Assembly: GCA_035236585.1 (NCBI GenBank)
Contig: CP141126.1
Coordinates: 65,387,414 to 65,451,413 of the forward strand
Source: Warburgia ugandensis
Lineage: Eukaryota; Streptophyta; Magnoliopsida; Canellales; Canellaceae
DNA: 64,000 nt
Direction of reading: 5' to 3'
In this document: positions 1-12,399 of the stretch, piece by piece
Position numbering within the stretch: the first letter of the stretch is position 1
Layout: each line of letters begins with the position of its first letter
The notes under the pieces: model-generated
Databases searched by the model: none
Seen by the model: the letters and a program-made list of their open reading frames with translations, nothing else
What the model was told of the DNA's origin: nothing
Position numbers and translations under genes: made by a program

Positions 1-1420
1 AAGGACTCATGATATGGATATTACATGATTTGATGCATAAGTGAGTAAGTTGTACCTCTGTTTTACTTTCAACCTTTGACTTCTATGATTTGGTAATAGT
101 ATGGGCATTTATAAGTCTGTAACTCATGAGGCATTTATAAGACCCACAACACTATGTTGGGCTGTACAGATTAGCCCTTGACTTTGATGAGATACCTCCC
201 TTATTTGGGGTTCTATTTCAGTAATATGCATGATGGAGCTACTCCTAGGGTGGTTTAGTAACCATATGAGGGCTGCCTCAAATCAATCTATGCTAGGTAT
301 CCATAACCATCGTGGTAGGTAGTGATGTCACACTGGTCAACGTAGCCCCACTTAGTTTGCATAGCTACTCTGCTATGATGTTTTGGACATGGGTTGACAT
401 GTCGGCCATTCTTGAATGTTAGACTTGAAGAAGTGGCAATATGGTATTGCCACATCAGTGTGTAGTACTTTATTTAGTTCAACTGATGAGTTGAGCTTGG
501 GTACATGTTATTTTAACACAGGGGATCTCCTAGGAAGGAACTTTATGATGTGTTGTAGATGTTTTGATGCAATACTCATGATGATGTTTTATCAATCAAT
601 AACATTTTTCAAGGACACCATTTATTTGTTGAGTCTAGTTGAGGAAGCTTAATCAATATAGTTTAACTGCATTGAGTCATTAAACCATTTGCATTCATAC
701 TCATTCATGAACATTGCTTATTGTAAACATGAAATGAACCTAATGAGATAAGTACTCTTATATGTTAATGACCTTCCTGATGTTAAAATTGTAAAGGCTA
801 CCCCATTAAAATGCAAGTGCTACTCTTATTTTTCTATATTCATACTTACATATATCAGCTATGCTATATATATATATATATATATATGTATACTTGCTTG
901 TCATGTTTTGAAACATGGCCTTAGTAGGGTTTCTTGAATTGAGTGGTGGTGCTCAACTCCCAAAAGCAATTTCAGGTCAAAGTTCAGGGAAGCTAAGTGA
1001 TGAAGAGAAGGAAAAGGAAAATGCTACATCTACTTGACTCGAAAGTAGGTTTAAGTAGAGTTGTGTAGTTGGTTTTTAGATTTTTATTAGTCTTATGGAT
1101 GACTCTCTTGAATACTTTATGTTGACACTTGAACTTGGGTTTGTAATGCCTAAATAGGGATTTTATTGTGAATTAAATGATAGTCAACTTAATTGTGACA
1201 AGTATATCCTATGGCATCACCTCCCTATGCACACACTATTGATTCTAAATCTATTTCGATATGTATAAAGGTTTAATAAGTGGGCCTAGTATTTACGTGG
1301 ATTTCTAAATTACTTATGTACTTATGGCTTTCCTCACTTCATTTGCATATTCACTTAAAAAGGAATTGTGTTGTTTATACATGATATTTAAAAATGTATT
1401 ATAAAAACTAGAATGTCACA
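1..1420 (+). mobile_element. 3' part of a Ty3/gypsy LTR (left end outside window)
   Basis: Noncoding AT-rich sequence that ends in TGTCACA directly before a tRNA-Met-type primer site and a gag start, which is how a 5' LTR ends. The block resembles in texture the other long gypsy LTRs of the window. A (TA)n run lies at 865-888. The small open frame at 416-652 has no recognisable domain and I treat it as chance. The left LTR end is not in the window, so the full length is unknown. Confidence 0.7.
865..888. repeat. (TA)n microsatellite
   Basis: About 12 TA units inside the LTR. Confidence 0.9.
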
Positions 1421-1424
1421 AATT

Positions 1425-1436
1425 TGGTATTAGAGC
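1425..1436 (+). other. primer binding site, initiator tRNA-Met type
   Basis: TGGTATTAGAGC lies 4 bases after the LTR end. It differs by one base from TGGTATCAGAGC, the usual primer site of plant Ty3 chromoviruses. It fixes the LTR/internal boundary and the plus orientation of the element. Confidence 0.8.
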
Positions 1437-1689
1437 TCATGCCCTAATGATCACAGCTAGATCCACTGAATCATAAGTGTCAACTATTAGATAGCCTTGT
1501 TTAGAAACCCTAATAAAATAGTTGGACGAGAAGAACTCATAGGTGCTTTGTTTGTTCCTAGATGTCACCCAGAAGAAGTAGGTCAGACCATCCACCTCCA
1601 TGGACAGATTGACTACTGCAGGGACTTAGATAGTGGTTGGGGTCCAGGGAGATGCCGTTGATGCTATTGTTGAGCTACTACTTTAAAGA

Positions 1690-1694
1690 GTTAG
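1690..1694. repeat. 5-bp target site duplication, left copy (GTTAG)
   Basis: GTTAG here and at 4326-4330 flank the solo LTR 1695-4325 exactly. Confidence 0.9.
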
Positions 1695-4325
1695 TGTGAC
1701 GACCCGGGTTTTTATATGATGCAATTTTGATAAAAAGGCGAGATCTCTTGTTTTATAAGTATGAAATGCATGAAAATCTTTTATCTTTTGGAAAACAATC
1801 TTTCATAAAAACCCCGAGTGTCAAAACACATTCTCAAATTATCTAGCCATGGAAAAGTTTTAAATCAACATTATTCCCAAGAAAGTGTTAGTCACAGCCC
1901 CAGCTATTAGAGAGTAACTACAATCAAGTAACATTTAAAGATATGGTAGGGGTTTACTTACTCGCACTTAGTCTGGGTGTCTTCTATCACAAGCATTCCT
2001 TGCCCTTAAGTATTTACTTTGTGTCTGAAAAATGTTGAGGATTGGGTGAGTATATACTATACTCAGTAGGAGCCTATCACTACTAGTTTTATAATGCATG
2101 AGATGTTTTAAAATCATATGCTCTTTCAAAACATGTGCATGTTTGAATACTCAAGTTCAATATCGATATTAAAATCCATTGTCAAACTGAAATACTAACG
2201 ACTTAAAGGATCATATAATCCAAAATTGAAAGTATCATATACATATATATCATAGCATTATGATATGCATAAGATGCTTCATTGATTCCAACTCATGGAT
2301 ATCTAGTATGGTATGGTCGACCCACCTCATATCATGCCATATGCAATGCAAATAAGTCCACAAAACCATAGGGTCCAACTATGCCCACGACCTCACCGCC
2401 GTGTGGTCCCCGGGTACCTAGGGACACAGCGTCATAGCCTCTACGGGGCATATGACACATCAACCCAGTGCCGTGACACTAGTGGTAGCCCCCTGTACCA
2501 CATGCAGTCGACGTAGGGACATGCCCTTTTGGGGCGTGGTACCCAATCCACCTAGTAGTGGTAGAGGCTGGGTGGCCAACCCAGACCTCTCGGCATAGTG
2601 CCCACGAGCTTATCAGCCCAAATCATAATCAGATAAAACAAGTGAAAACCTCTCTTCTTTCAAAACTTGTCCTCTTTGGGTTCCTCACAACTGCCTGGCC
2701 CTCGGCACTCCAGCGTCTTTTGGTAACCCTCAAGGACATGCAATTTTTGCAAGAACTTAATGCTCACAATTCATGCAATGTATGCAATAGTTTGCAAAAC
2801 ATATCTATGCATAATGTATATGCAATTATTTGCAAAACACGTCTATGCATAAAGCATTTATCACATGCATGCTAAATTAAGTAATGCTAAACAAGTCATA
2901 TACTTCAAACATGTATTCTCAAAACAATCATAGTTCTTTTAAAAGAATCTAGTAGCGATAGAGCACCTACCTGACTAGGTCGCGCTAACCCCTTTGTCCT
3001 CGTACTCTCCTGAACATGGTTTGGGGAATCAAGGTTAGTTTAGCCCATCTTTTATGGGTTTTAGAGTAGTTGGTCTTATCATTTAGGCATTAAGGGTCCA
3101 TTCCTATGCCTATGGGTGTCCTAAGGTCCTAATTGGGTCTTGGTATTATCAGTTTTCCAAAGGTCTAGCGGCCATGTGCCACTATCCTATTCTAAGGATC
3201 ATGCCTACCTTTAATTCAGCCTTGATTAGGGATTTTATAATTTGGGTGTGTCCGCGTCGTCGACACAGACACAACACCTTTTGTGGTGCCTCAATCGGAG
3301 CTCTAGATCTCAAGTTATAAGCATTTTAGTGTCACACGTACATAAGGGCCTTAAGAGTGAAAAGGAGGAATGCTAGGGCGCTGTGCGTCAGTGGCATGCA
3401 CCCCAGCTTCCTTAAGAACGGAAAAATCTCGGATCGCTAGTGCGCTGTGCGTCTGCTGCATGTGCCTCAGCGGGCGCATTTGCAGACACGCCGGATTTTC
3501 CTGCCCATCTCTCTCTTTTGCGGGTGTGTCCCCGGACGCGCCCTTTTGGTTTTTCTCAGACGCGATCGACGCATCTCGTCCCGGTGGGACGTTTTGGTCA
3601 TTTGGATGACCGGGGAGTCCTCAGGACACCCTGGTTTGATAGAGTCAAACCAGTGCGGCCCAAGGAACGTCCTTGGGTCCTTGGTGACTCTCAAGGACTC
3701 CATTTTGCAGGATTTTTCATGCAAAAACCTAGGGAAACTGAGCCTAGGACTACTGTGAAGACAGGTTTTGAGGGATCTTGGGCATACTTGGCTCGTTGCT
3801 GGGTTTTTCTCCTCGTTTCCCCTCTAGGTTGCTTCTCCAAAATAGGTTTTCTTCAAACTTTTGGGCTGCCATTAGAGGCGCCCAAGAGCTCTATTTATAG
3901 AGCTATAAGAGGGTTCTGGAGGGGCTTCTCACCGCCCTTGAATGGCGGTGGAGAAACCTCTAGAATGGCGGTGATTTCTTCTCCAATCACGACCATTCTA
4001 GAACCCTCTAAGAGATTGAAGATGAAGGGTGCCCGTATCAAAACGGGCCCCTGTGTTTTGCAGGCTAAATCCGTTTTTATAAAAATTACATTTTTGCCCC
4101 TGAAATTCAAAGGGCCATAACTTGCTCATTTTAACTCTGTTTTAGGTGATTTTGGTCTTGTTGGATTCCTTTTTCCGAGATGCACCTAATGGTACCATTT
4201 TCAGAATCAAATTTCTGGGTTCAGTCAAGGTGAATAGTGAAATGACCAAAATGCCCTTATCTTCTAAAACTAAACTTTTCATTGCTAACTTGGGATTTTA
4301 ATATTACAAAATTGGAGTCATTATA
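1695..4325 (-). mobile_element. solo LTR, Tekay/Del-like, 2631 bp
   Basis: The element starts TGTGACGACCC and ends GAGTCATTATA on the plus strand (final CA mutated to TA), with identical GTTAG on both sides. It is a reverse-complement copy of 38102-40698. Reading sense (minus strand), it starts TATAATGACTC, has a TATA box near 3891-3899 and ends GGGTCGTCACA. It interrupts gag in a Ty3 element. Long frames inside (for example 3440-4120) show no protein family and are chance frames in the GC-richer part. No internal region is present, so it was left by LTR-LTR recombination. Confidence 0.93.
3887..3904 (-). promoter_or_regulatory. palindromic TATA-box region of the solo LTR
   Basis: AGCTCTAT-TT-ATAGAGCT: a TATA box (minus strand TATAAATAG) placed at the centre of a perfect 8-bp inverted repeat. 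The same arrangement is kept in the second copy at 38523-38540. Confidence 0.7.
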
Positions 4326-5147
4326 GTTAGGTAGGGATTAGAGGCCCTTAGGGGGACAGGGGAGCCATCCATAGATGCACCAGCTAACTTTGAATGCCCT
4401 AGAGAGGAAAATCTTTTCGAGGGATTTAGGAGGATTGATCCTAAGTTCTTGGGTAGCGATGAGCCAGAGGCAATTGAGACTTAGCTATATAGTGTGGAGA
4501 GTACTTTCACAGCCATGGCCATACCAATAGAGGAATAGGTGGTGGTGCCCACCTTTGTCTAGACAAGAGAAGTTGCAATATGGTGGCCTACTGCTTAGAT
4601 GATCTTCTCTGAGGACAGCAATGTTACATCTTGGATTTTAAGGTAATTTTTTCATAATGCTTCTTTCCTCCTCATGTGCAGGAGAAGATGAAGCTTGAGT
4701 TCATGAGTTTGGTGCAAGGCACCAAGATAGTCACTTAGTATGAGGCAAACTTTGCATGCCTACAATGATTTGCATCAAACATCTATAGTTTTGAGCAAAA
4801 GCACCCCAAAAGTTTTTCAAAGGGCTGAACTTCAACTTGAATAGCTACATATTGACCTCTCAGCCTAACATTGTAGCTAGAGTGGTGGAACTTGTATCCA
4901 TACTAGAGAGAGAGCTAGGAGATTCTTGGAAAGATAGGTTGTGTCTTGTGGCCCTAATCCAAAGACGATAGTAGATAAAAGGAGGAAGCTTACTTTAGAA
5001 ATACATCTACTCTACCTTTAAGGCCTTTTGGTGTGCAGTTTATGAAGGAAGAAAGGCAAGGAAAGTGTCAAATGTGTCAAAATTTGCACCCAGGGGACCT
5101 TGTTATGCTACCACATGTAGATGTTCTAGGTGTGGTGAGCAGGACAT

Positions 5148-7909
5148 TAGTGTAGCTTTAAAATTACTAGCATGTTAACGAATCAATGTATCATTTTCAC
5201 ATAAGCAAGATCAATCCCACAAGGAATCTCACATATTTTCAATAGATAAGATTTTATTCAAATTGATTAACTTCATCCAAAGAAGGAGAGTTGTGATTAA
5301 ATTAGGAAATTAAACAATTTGAAATGAAAGCATGCATGGAATTTGAAACTAAAACTATAAAGGAAACTTACTAAAACCCAAAACTACAAATAAATTGGAA
5401 ACTTAATAAACTAACATGCATGCACACTTAGAAACTACAATAAGGAAACAAGATGAATTACAGTAAACAACTAACTTAAAATAGTTATTAAAAATGGAAA
5501 CTTTCCTAATCCAAAATTAAAAGGGAAACTTACTAAAACATAAACTAAGTAGTTGGAAACTTAACTAATTAACAGTATACAAATACAGAAATAAATTACA
5601 GAGAATTAGAAGGATGCAAACTAGGAAATTAAACTTAAGGAGACTACTTAAAAAGGAAACTTTCCAAATTTAGAACTTTACTAAAACTTAAAAAAAAATA
5701 TTCTAAACCTAAAAAGACATAAAATAACTAAATTAAATACTATAATATAATATCTAACAACTAAATTAACCAAATTTGAAAGGAGAATGGGATTTAGAAC
5801 CATGTGCATGGTTTTTGGACTTTGCACATGATTCAAGGGCCTCAAAGATGACTAGATTTAATGGTTCTAATGCAAGATAACATGAAAAATAACTACAGGA
5901 TCTAATAAATAACATGGAAATCTAAATGGGTACTTAAGGACTCAAGCAAAGAAGGTGTTTTGGTGGTTGGAAATAAAGCACAAAGTTAAGGGGAAAACAA
6001 TTTCTAGCTTTTGGTACTTAAGAACCTTAAATAAAACATGCATAAATGAACAACTAAAACCATAACTTTTATGCAAGAAAACAACTCAAATCTCAAGTAC
6101 TTTGATGTAAGAAACATTTCATAATAAAAATTCCTTACAAAACTTTATTAAATCATCTCCAAATTACACTAAAAACTAGATGCATAATACATGTTTTATT
6201 TTTGGAAATTGAGTATAACCATTAAGCATGAAATCCTATCTAAACAACACCAACAATGTAATCTAATCATCACAAACTAAAGTATGATGAATTCAGGAGA
6301 AAATAAAGCTAAGTGGGAGAACCAACTAAGGAAATTTACCTAAATCTAAGGTGAGAATAAGGAGAAAAACTTAAATTTCAAGTGAAGAATAAAGGAAAAC
6401 AAGTGAAATTGGGGTACAGAAAGAAGGAGAAGCTATATGGAAAGGAAGGTGCAAAACTACAAATCTAAAAAATTGAAACTAGAGTAATGAAAACTAAACT
6501 GAAGCAAGAAAACTAGAACTTGAATTGAGCAAATGAACAAGACAATAACTAGAAATCCAAAAGAAGAAAAGTATCTAAGGAATCCCAAAGTCTAGCAGCA
6601 AATAGCACCAAAGGAGAGCTTAAATTCAAGGTGTCTCACCCACCTCTCCTTGGAAAATTCGTATGGACAATGGGGTTATATATAGATGAGTGGGTTCCTA
6701 ACTTGGGAAAGAGTGAATCTATGAGAAAAGTGACTCTAAAGTTAGGGTAATGAATGAGGAAGGTTTGGAGGAGGAGATTTAGGTAGGAATGATGTCATAA
6801 AGATAACATAAGTGAGAGAATCATGATGGGCTAGTTGGTTTCCTAATTAGGAAGGGGAAGTGTCCTTTTCCATGAAGGGAAAGCTGCCCTCCACCATTCT
6901 AATTGGATTGAAATTGGCTTGGCTTGTGGGAAGAGTGAAGGAAATGGGATAGAATAAGAGAGGAAAAATGAGAAATATCTAGCATTTAAAGAGTTATGCT
7001 TCAAAGTGGATCGAGGGTTTCCTATTTAGGAAATCACTTGATCATCAATTAGGAAGAAGGGGGCGTGCATGGTGCATCTTTTTCCCAAGGAGGTTGCTTC
7101 CTCCTTTAATTTGTAATCATAGGTTAATTGAATGGAAAGAGAGTGGGAGATGGAGTTTGAAAGTACGGTTTCTCTCTTAATGGGTCAACCAATACATAGT
7201 CATCCTACCTTGTACGTAATTCTCTAAAGCCTCTAATTACACCTTGAAAATCCAAATTTAGAAAGTGGATCATTGCTTGAATTCTCCTCTAATTATATGA
7301 CTCCATGTGGCATTTGTCTTAGTTAGCTTATGTGGCTCACTTTGAGGGATCATTTGGCTTAGCTTCATGGCTCACACCCCTTGGCTTTAATAGCTTGAAT
7401 GACTCAACTTGAATTCCTTATCTTGTCACCTTATCTCATGGCTTATATTCCTAAGGCGGCTTAAATGGATCCCATGCAAAGGTTGTGAAAATGCATGGCT
7501 TGCTTCATGTGCCCATTTTAGTACCCTTAGCTCTTCCAAATGCTTCCATTGATCCATCATCTTGCCTGGAGATGATCTTGGACCATGATCTACTTTGAAA
7601 TGTTGAAATTTGGGCCTTGACTTGATTTTTTTTATCTTGATCTTCAATTCTCATCTAGATAATCTTGACCTTTGGGTTATCTCTCCTAGACCTACAAAAG
7701 GTGCAAACCTTAATTAAATCCTAAAAATATGATCACTCATATACTTACTCTAGATTAGCCTCTAAACCTGTAAGTATCACATTTTTGAATTATTAGTTTA
7801 GAAATGCATGTGTTATAAATTTTGGCCAATAAAACCTAAAATAACATTATAGGTTATAATACATGGGTAACTAATTGGGTACTATTTATACAAAATTGAA
7901 CTCTTATCA
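5148..7909 (-). repeat. 3' LTR of the Tat-like element
   Basis: In sense orientation it starts TGATAAGAGTTCAATTTTG and ends in TTTAAAGCTACACTA. It aligns by eye with 12406-16627, for example around the motif ATGCATGGAATTtGAAAC and AACTTCATCCAAAGA. It has no coding sequence. Much of 5400-6560 is A-rich with repeated GGAAACTT- and AAACTA-like words. The polypurine tract abuts its sense start at 7909/7910. Confidence 0.85.
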
Positions 7910-7922
7910 TACCCCCCCAACC
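7910..7922 (-). other. polypurine tract
   Basis: GGTTGGGGGGGTA on the minus strand ends exactly where the 3' LTR begins with TGATAAG. It would prime plus-strand DNA synthesis. Confidence 0.85.
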
Positions 7923-10770
7923 AGCATTTTGCTAATCCTAAGCAAAACTTTAAAAAGATCATGGAAACAAAAATGGTTGCTGTTTTCGTAGGTACTCACA
8001 ATTGCATATAGAATATCAAAGAGTCCTTAAACACCTAGTGGATGAGTTATGCCTTGTGAAGGTTTGCAGTGAATACAACCACAAATTTTAATAAGACTAA
8101 TTCCCTAGTCGATTTCAGAGAATTATCATTAATTAGCACTCTACTTGCTTCAACAACTTATTAAATATAAATGAGAAATTTCACAAGTTATTCCAATATC
8201 AAAGCCATTTTATTCCAGTGTGGGTATAGCTACATAAGTTAGGACTTCCAAATAGATATGCTCATTGCTCCATTTGAAAGATGTCTTGACCATAAATTCT
8301 CATGAGTATACACTAAAAAATAAAGCTCTCAGAGAAATGCGGTCAAACAAAATTCTCTCACTATGTGATGGAATCCAAATATACTAATGGCTCACATAAT
8401 AATTTTTATAAGCATAATCAAGACAACAGAAAATGATCCCTTAGAATGGGTGCCATAACCATGATCATCTGGAAATAGTTCAACTTAATCTTTTCTTATT
8501 TATATCCTCATCAAAGCTATCTTCCACCTTAAGATCAATTGTTTTGTAAATAGGATGAAATGTCGTCATAGGACATGATTGAAAAGATGGGTATAAGGAT
8601 TCAATATTTCAAATCTAAGTAGAGGTCTTCAATTGATATAGGACAATTTTTTCTACCTTGACTATATTTAAGTGAATATCTCTTATATATTTTCTTTTCT
8701 CAACTTTAATCATAACTTTTTCTTTTCTTTTTCTGATGATACTCTTTTTCTTTCTTTTCTTTGTACTTCGGAGAAGGAACAATTTTCTTTGTTCTTCTTT
8801 GAAGAAAGGCTTTTTCTTTCTATGTAAACACTGATATTTTTCAATTCATTGACTTTTGTTCTTTTTAAAAAAAATTCTATCATCCTTACTCATTTTTTGA
8901 AAGGTAGGCAATGGGAATTCTTACTGGAGTTTCCTTGGGTCAAGGTAAATTGGGCATAAGAAAGAAAAGGCTTACTAAGAGGCTTAAAGGGTTTGACTCA
9001 TGATACATGATAGACTGGGTAGGTTTTATATCTCTAGGCTAAAACAAGGATGACCTATATCATTTCCTAAGTTTCTTAAAACCTATATGAATCAATAAAT
9101 ATTGAGGAAAGAAGATTAATACTCCTATTTGGTTCTTTGTAATTCACCAAAACAAAGATATTGGGATCTTTCAAAGTTGTTGATTGTTGAAGAAAATATG
9201 AAAATACCTATAACCATTAGAAAAAATGACAGTCTTTAATACTCACTTGGGTCCATAGGCCTTTGCTAATTTTCATCAGGGTCTCTAAGTTATAACCATC
9301 TATCTATCTAGACATATGCACTATGTGTAAGTGTGCTCTAAGATTTAACTTTCATAAAACATGTCAAGACATGAATAATAATGCAGCATTAACCATGTGC
9401 ATTCCTATTAAGAAGTTAAAGTAGTGGAAATATTAAACTTTAGACAATCCAATTCTCATCATAGTAAGGGAATTTCACCTTAAAAACTTTCAAAAACTTA
9501 GAAAAAATCAATTTTTTTTAAGAAAACACAAAGATCTCATGCATATCTACATGCCCCAACTTGAACTATCCCAAATAGTTAGAAATATAGGACACTTATA
9601 TAATAAATGAGTGATGTAGAACAATGAGACTTTAAAACTATAGTTTGCCTCCCACTGAGAGCTAAGTTTAACGTCTTTAGCTAGACTAGACTAACTAGTA
9701 TACTTTATACCCAACTTACTAATGTAATCCTAACTCTAATAATGGAGGAATTTCTCACTCCATGTCAAAATTTCATGGTAGTCAAGATACATCCTCCACT
9801 AGACATTTTTTGTGGTGGTGGCAATATGACACTGTGGACCAACGCAATCTTGGATTTGGTTCCACCACATTGAGATAGATGATACCCCATTTTTAGAATT
9901 TCATGGTAGTCAATTAATATCCTCCATCTAAAAATGTTTTGTGGTGATAGCAATATGATATAGTAGACAACCATGATTTTGAATTTAGTAAGACCAATTC
10001 AAGATGAATGACCCCATTTTTTACCAAATTTAGGGATGATAGTGACAATTGCAAACAACACTTATTTTTCCTCCTTTTTCATTACATTTTTCTAAAATTG
10101 GGGATTAAGCTGACTCTGTGTTTCCCTAAAAGGTTGTTTTTGTTTTCTAGGGGTGGAGTAATTATGGGAATGAAGTCACTATTAACTTCTAATGTATACC
10201 CTAGAGTTGGTTGTTATTTATCCAGAACATCAATTGACTCTTCTTCTTCCCATTCTTCAGACACGGGTAAGATTTTAGGTGAACTTATATTGTTATCTAG
10301 TGTTTGATCAAACAAAGTCTATGGGTCCCAATTGGGTATGTCTTCTACATTGCAAGGCTCAAATTGAGTTTCAAGAAGTTTAAGGGTTTCTACTCAGTCT
10401 TGCACTTAGGAACTATTCACTACAAGCTCAGTGTCTAAAATTTCATTCTCTTCATCAACGGATGTCTCATCATTGTAATAAAAAAAGGGATTAGGACATG
10501 ACTTGAGTGGATCTAAGTTGGAGGATTCCAAGGATGGTTGGAAATCTTGTAGCTCAATATGATAATATAGAAGTCCCATCCTTATAATTGTTTCAATGTT
10601 TCTGTCAGTATTATCCCTTGTTGGTTTCATTTTCTCTTTCCTTTCTTAAAATTCAGCCATAAATTGATTGCATTCTAGTCTATTCTATTCAAGCAATCAT
10701 TGAGTCTTTTCACTAATGTTGATCTTTTCTAATTATTCTTTTGACTCATATGGCTCCTAATGTTGTAGCA
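7923..10770 (-). other. 3' untranslated region of the Tat-like element
   Basis: Noncoding, AT-rich, with many stops in all frames. The part near 7987-8035 is homologous to the plus-strand element at 20480-20535 (shared ATGCAATTGTGAGTACCTAC on the sense strand). A second purine tract (GTTGGGGCAT, minus, 9551-9560) matches the position of GGTTGGGGGTGT at 18934-18945 in the related element. Short open frames at 9765-9974 and 10406-10630 lack recognisable domains. Confidence 0.6.
9771..10020. repeat. imperfect tandem duplication, period about 128 bp
   Basis: The words TTCATGGTAGTCAA, ATCCTCCA, TTTTGTGGTG, GCAATATGA and GACCCCATTTTT-like recur in the same order at 9771-9898 and 9899-10020. Confidence 0.7.
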
Positions 10771-10779
10771 TCAAGGTAC

Positions 10780-11110
10780 TGGGAATGGTTTGTTCAGGTT
10801 GGAACCATGATGGTTGTCCATAGTATTCTTGATATTCATAATAGGTTGATTAGGGGGGACCATGATGGTTCTTCCTGATATTAATAATTCTTGGACCATG
10901 GTTGTTGATGATGCCTAGCCCATCCATTATAGTCTTGGTAGTTTATCTCAGGGTAATAGTTATTGCTAGGCAATGTGAATGAAGTAGGGACATCCATAGC
11001 CTCCTGATAATATCCATTGTAATTGGAACTAGATAGCCATGAAGGAGTGGGATATTACTATTTAGAATTGGTGTAAGAATTGTTGTACTAAGGCTATGGA
11101 TTAGTCATGA
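10780..11110 (-). pseudogene. Asn/Tyr-rich gag-like remnant of the Tat-like element
   Basis: Minus-strand translation gives a low-complexity chain rich in Asn, Tyr, Gln and Ser (for example SSNYNGYYQEAMDVP and LPSNNYYPEINYQDYNG) with in-frame stops. It resembles the linker that precedes the zinc knuckle in Tat/Athila-type gag proteins and the Asn/Trp-rich stretch at 17413-17757 of the related plus-strand element. No knuckle or pol motif follows. Function as gag is inferred from position after the primer site, not from a domain match. Confidence 0.45.
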
Positions 11111-12380
11111 TATTTTTCCTTAAAGCAAATAACCTATACATTTGACTCATCATCCTATCCATCCTATCTTTGAATGTATTAATTTTATGGACCTGGGCTC
11201 CATCTCATACCTAACCTCATAAGGTACTCGCTTAGGAGTGAAATTGTAGGACAATAGTAGTTTTCTATCCCTTGTTTGATTGGTCATGGTACTCAACTTT
11301 ATGTACAATGAAACAAATAATTTTATGCAATGAATGAGTACCTTTTCTTTTTTAAATTACAAAACCTAACTATATGATGCATTCCTAAATGCTAGTCCTA
11401 AATCTATATGATGCATAATCAATCCCTAATAGTTCACTAAAGAGCTAAATTATTGGTCTTTGATAATGGGTAGGGTGGTAGCTTTGAGACCTAAATCTAG
11501 ACAACTCCTTTTCTCTGGACTTGACCATTCCTTACTAGTTAGGTTCTTCTCTAAAGTGGTTCAAACAATTATCATTGAATGAGGGGTTTAGACCTCAACA
11601 ACCGTCAACAAAAGGTATGGAAAAATCACATGGATTTTGTATACCAACTATAATTACGATGCTCAGAAGCCATTGGAGTGACAATATATTTCCTCCTTCA
11701 AAAAGGGTCCTATGAGTTTGAAATCCTAAGTCTCTTGCTACTTGATTTTAAATTAAGATTCAAGGTTTGGGATCTTGAACATACAAAATTTGATTAAATA
11801 CTTAGGTGGGCCAAGGATTTGGTGATGAAATCCAACCCTTACTATCAATGTGCACATCCACTATAAAACAATATCCAAGGAAATGGAAACTAATGCAACT
11901 TATATACAATCCAACCAAGGGTTATATAGGTGCACCTAATGAAACAACCCTAACTAACATGCATCAAATAAGATGAATGAGCTTAAACTATATGAATTAC
12001 TCTACCTACCAATATGCAATTTATACTAAATGTAACTATACTAAAAAAATAAAAGAGAGTCAGGAAAACTTACAATGGAATTTTTAATGAAGATTAAGTG
12101 TGGGCATCCATTCCACACACTAGCCCTATTTTAGTACAACCCATTTAAAATTAAAATAAAGAAATTTCAAGTCTATAAGTTCACTCAAAAGGAAAAACCC
12201 TAATCTAAGAAAGCAATTAAATTTGATGATGCTCCTCTTGCCAATTTCCCTTCGCATAAAAACAAGAAAGATATGTCAATTTTTGAAGAATTAGAAAATA
12301 TGAAAAATGTAATGAGCAACCCAAGACTATGACTAAAGATAAACAATCCAAATAAGAAACTAACCACAAATCCATTGTGA

Positions 12381-12399
12381 TTCCCTAGCAACGGCACAA
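12381..12399 (-). other. primer binding site, tRNA-Asp-like
   Basis: On the minus strand TTGTGCCGTTGCTAGGGAA. It matches about 14 of 18 bases of TGGCGCCGTTGCCGGGGA, the site typical of plant Tat/Athila elements, and lies a few bases inside the 5' LTR end (12406). Confidence 0.75.

Larger units (their letters stand above)
1562..5147 (+). pseudogene. gag of a Ty3/gypsy element, decayed and split
   Basis: The gag start is ATG at 1562 (MSPRRSRSDHPPP, a basic N-terminus like that of the Tekay gag at 36618). The frame is cut at 1690 by a solo LTR and resumes at 4331. Around 4395-4520 the frame reads FRRIDPKFLGSDEPEA, matching the start of the gag capsid domain (FRRxxPPxFxGSxDPxxA), followed by stops. 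A cysteine-rich remnant at about 5100-5140 (CSRCGEQD) is the zinc knuckle. The copy ends at 5147 where a minus-strand Tat-like element begins, so no pol follows. It is dead: there are several in-frame stops besides the insertion. Confidence 0.7.

Noticed and set aside
3440..4120. 226-residue open frame as a possible gene
   Set aside because: It lies wholly within a solo LTR with perfect target duplication. The related LTR 38102-40698 does not keep it as an equivalent intact frame, and it has no recognisable domain.
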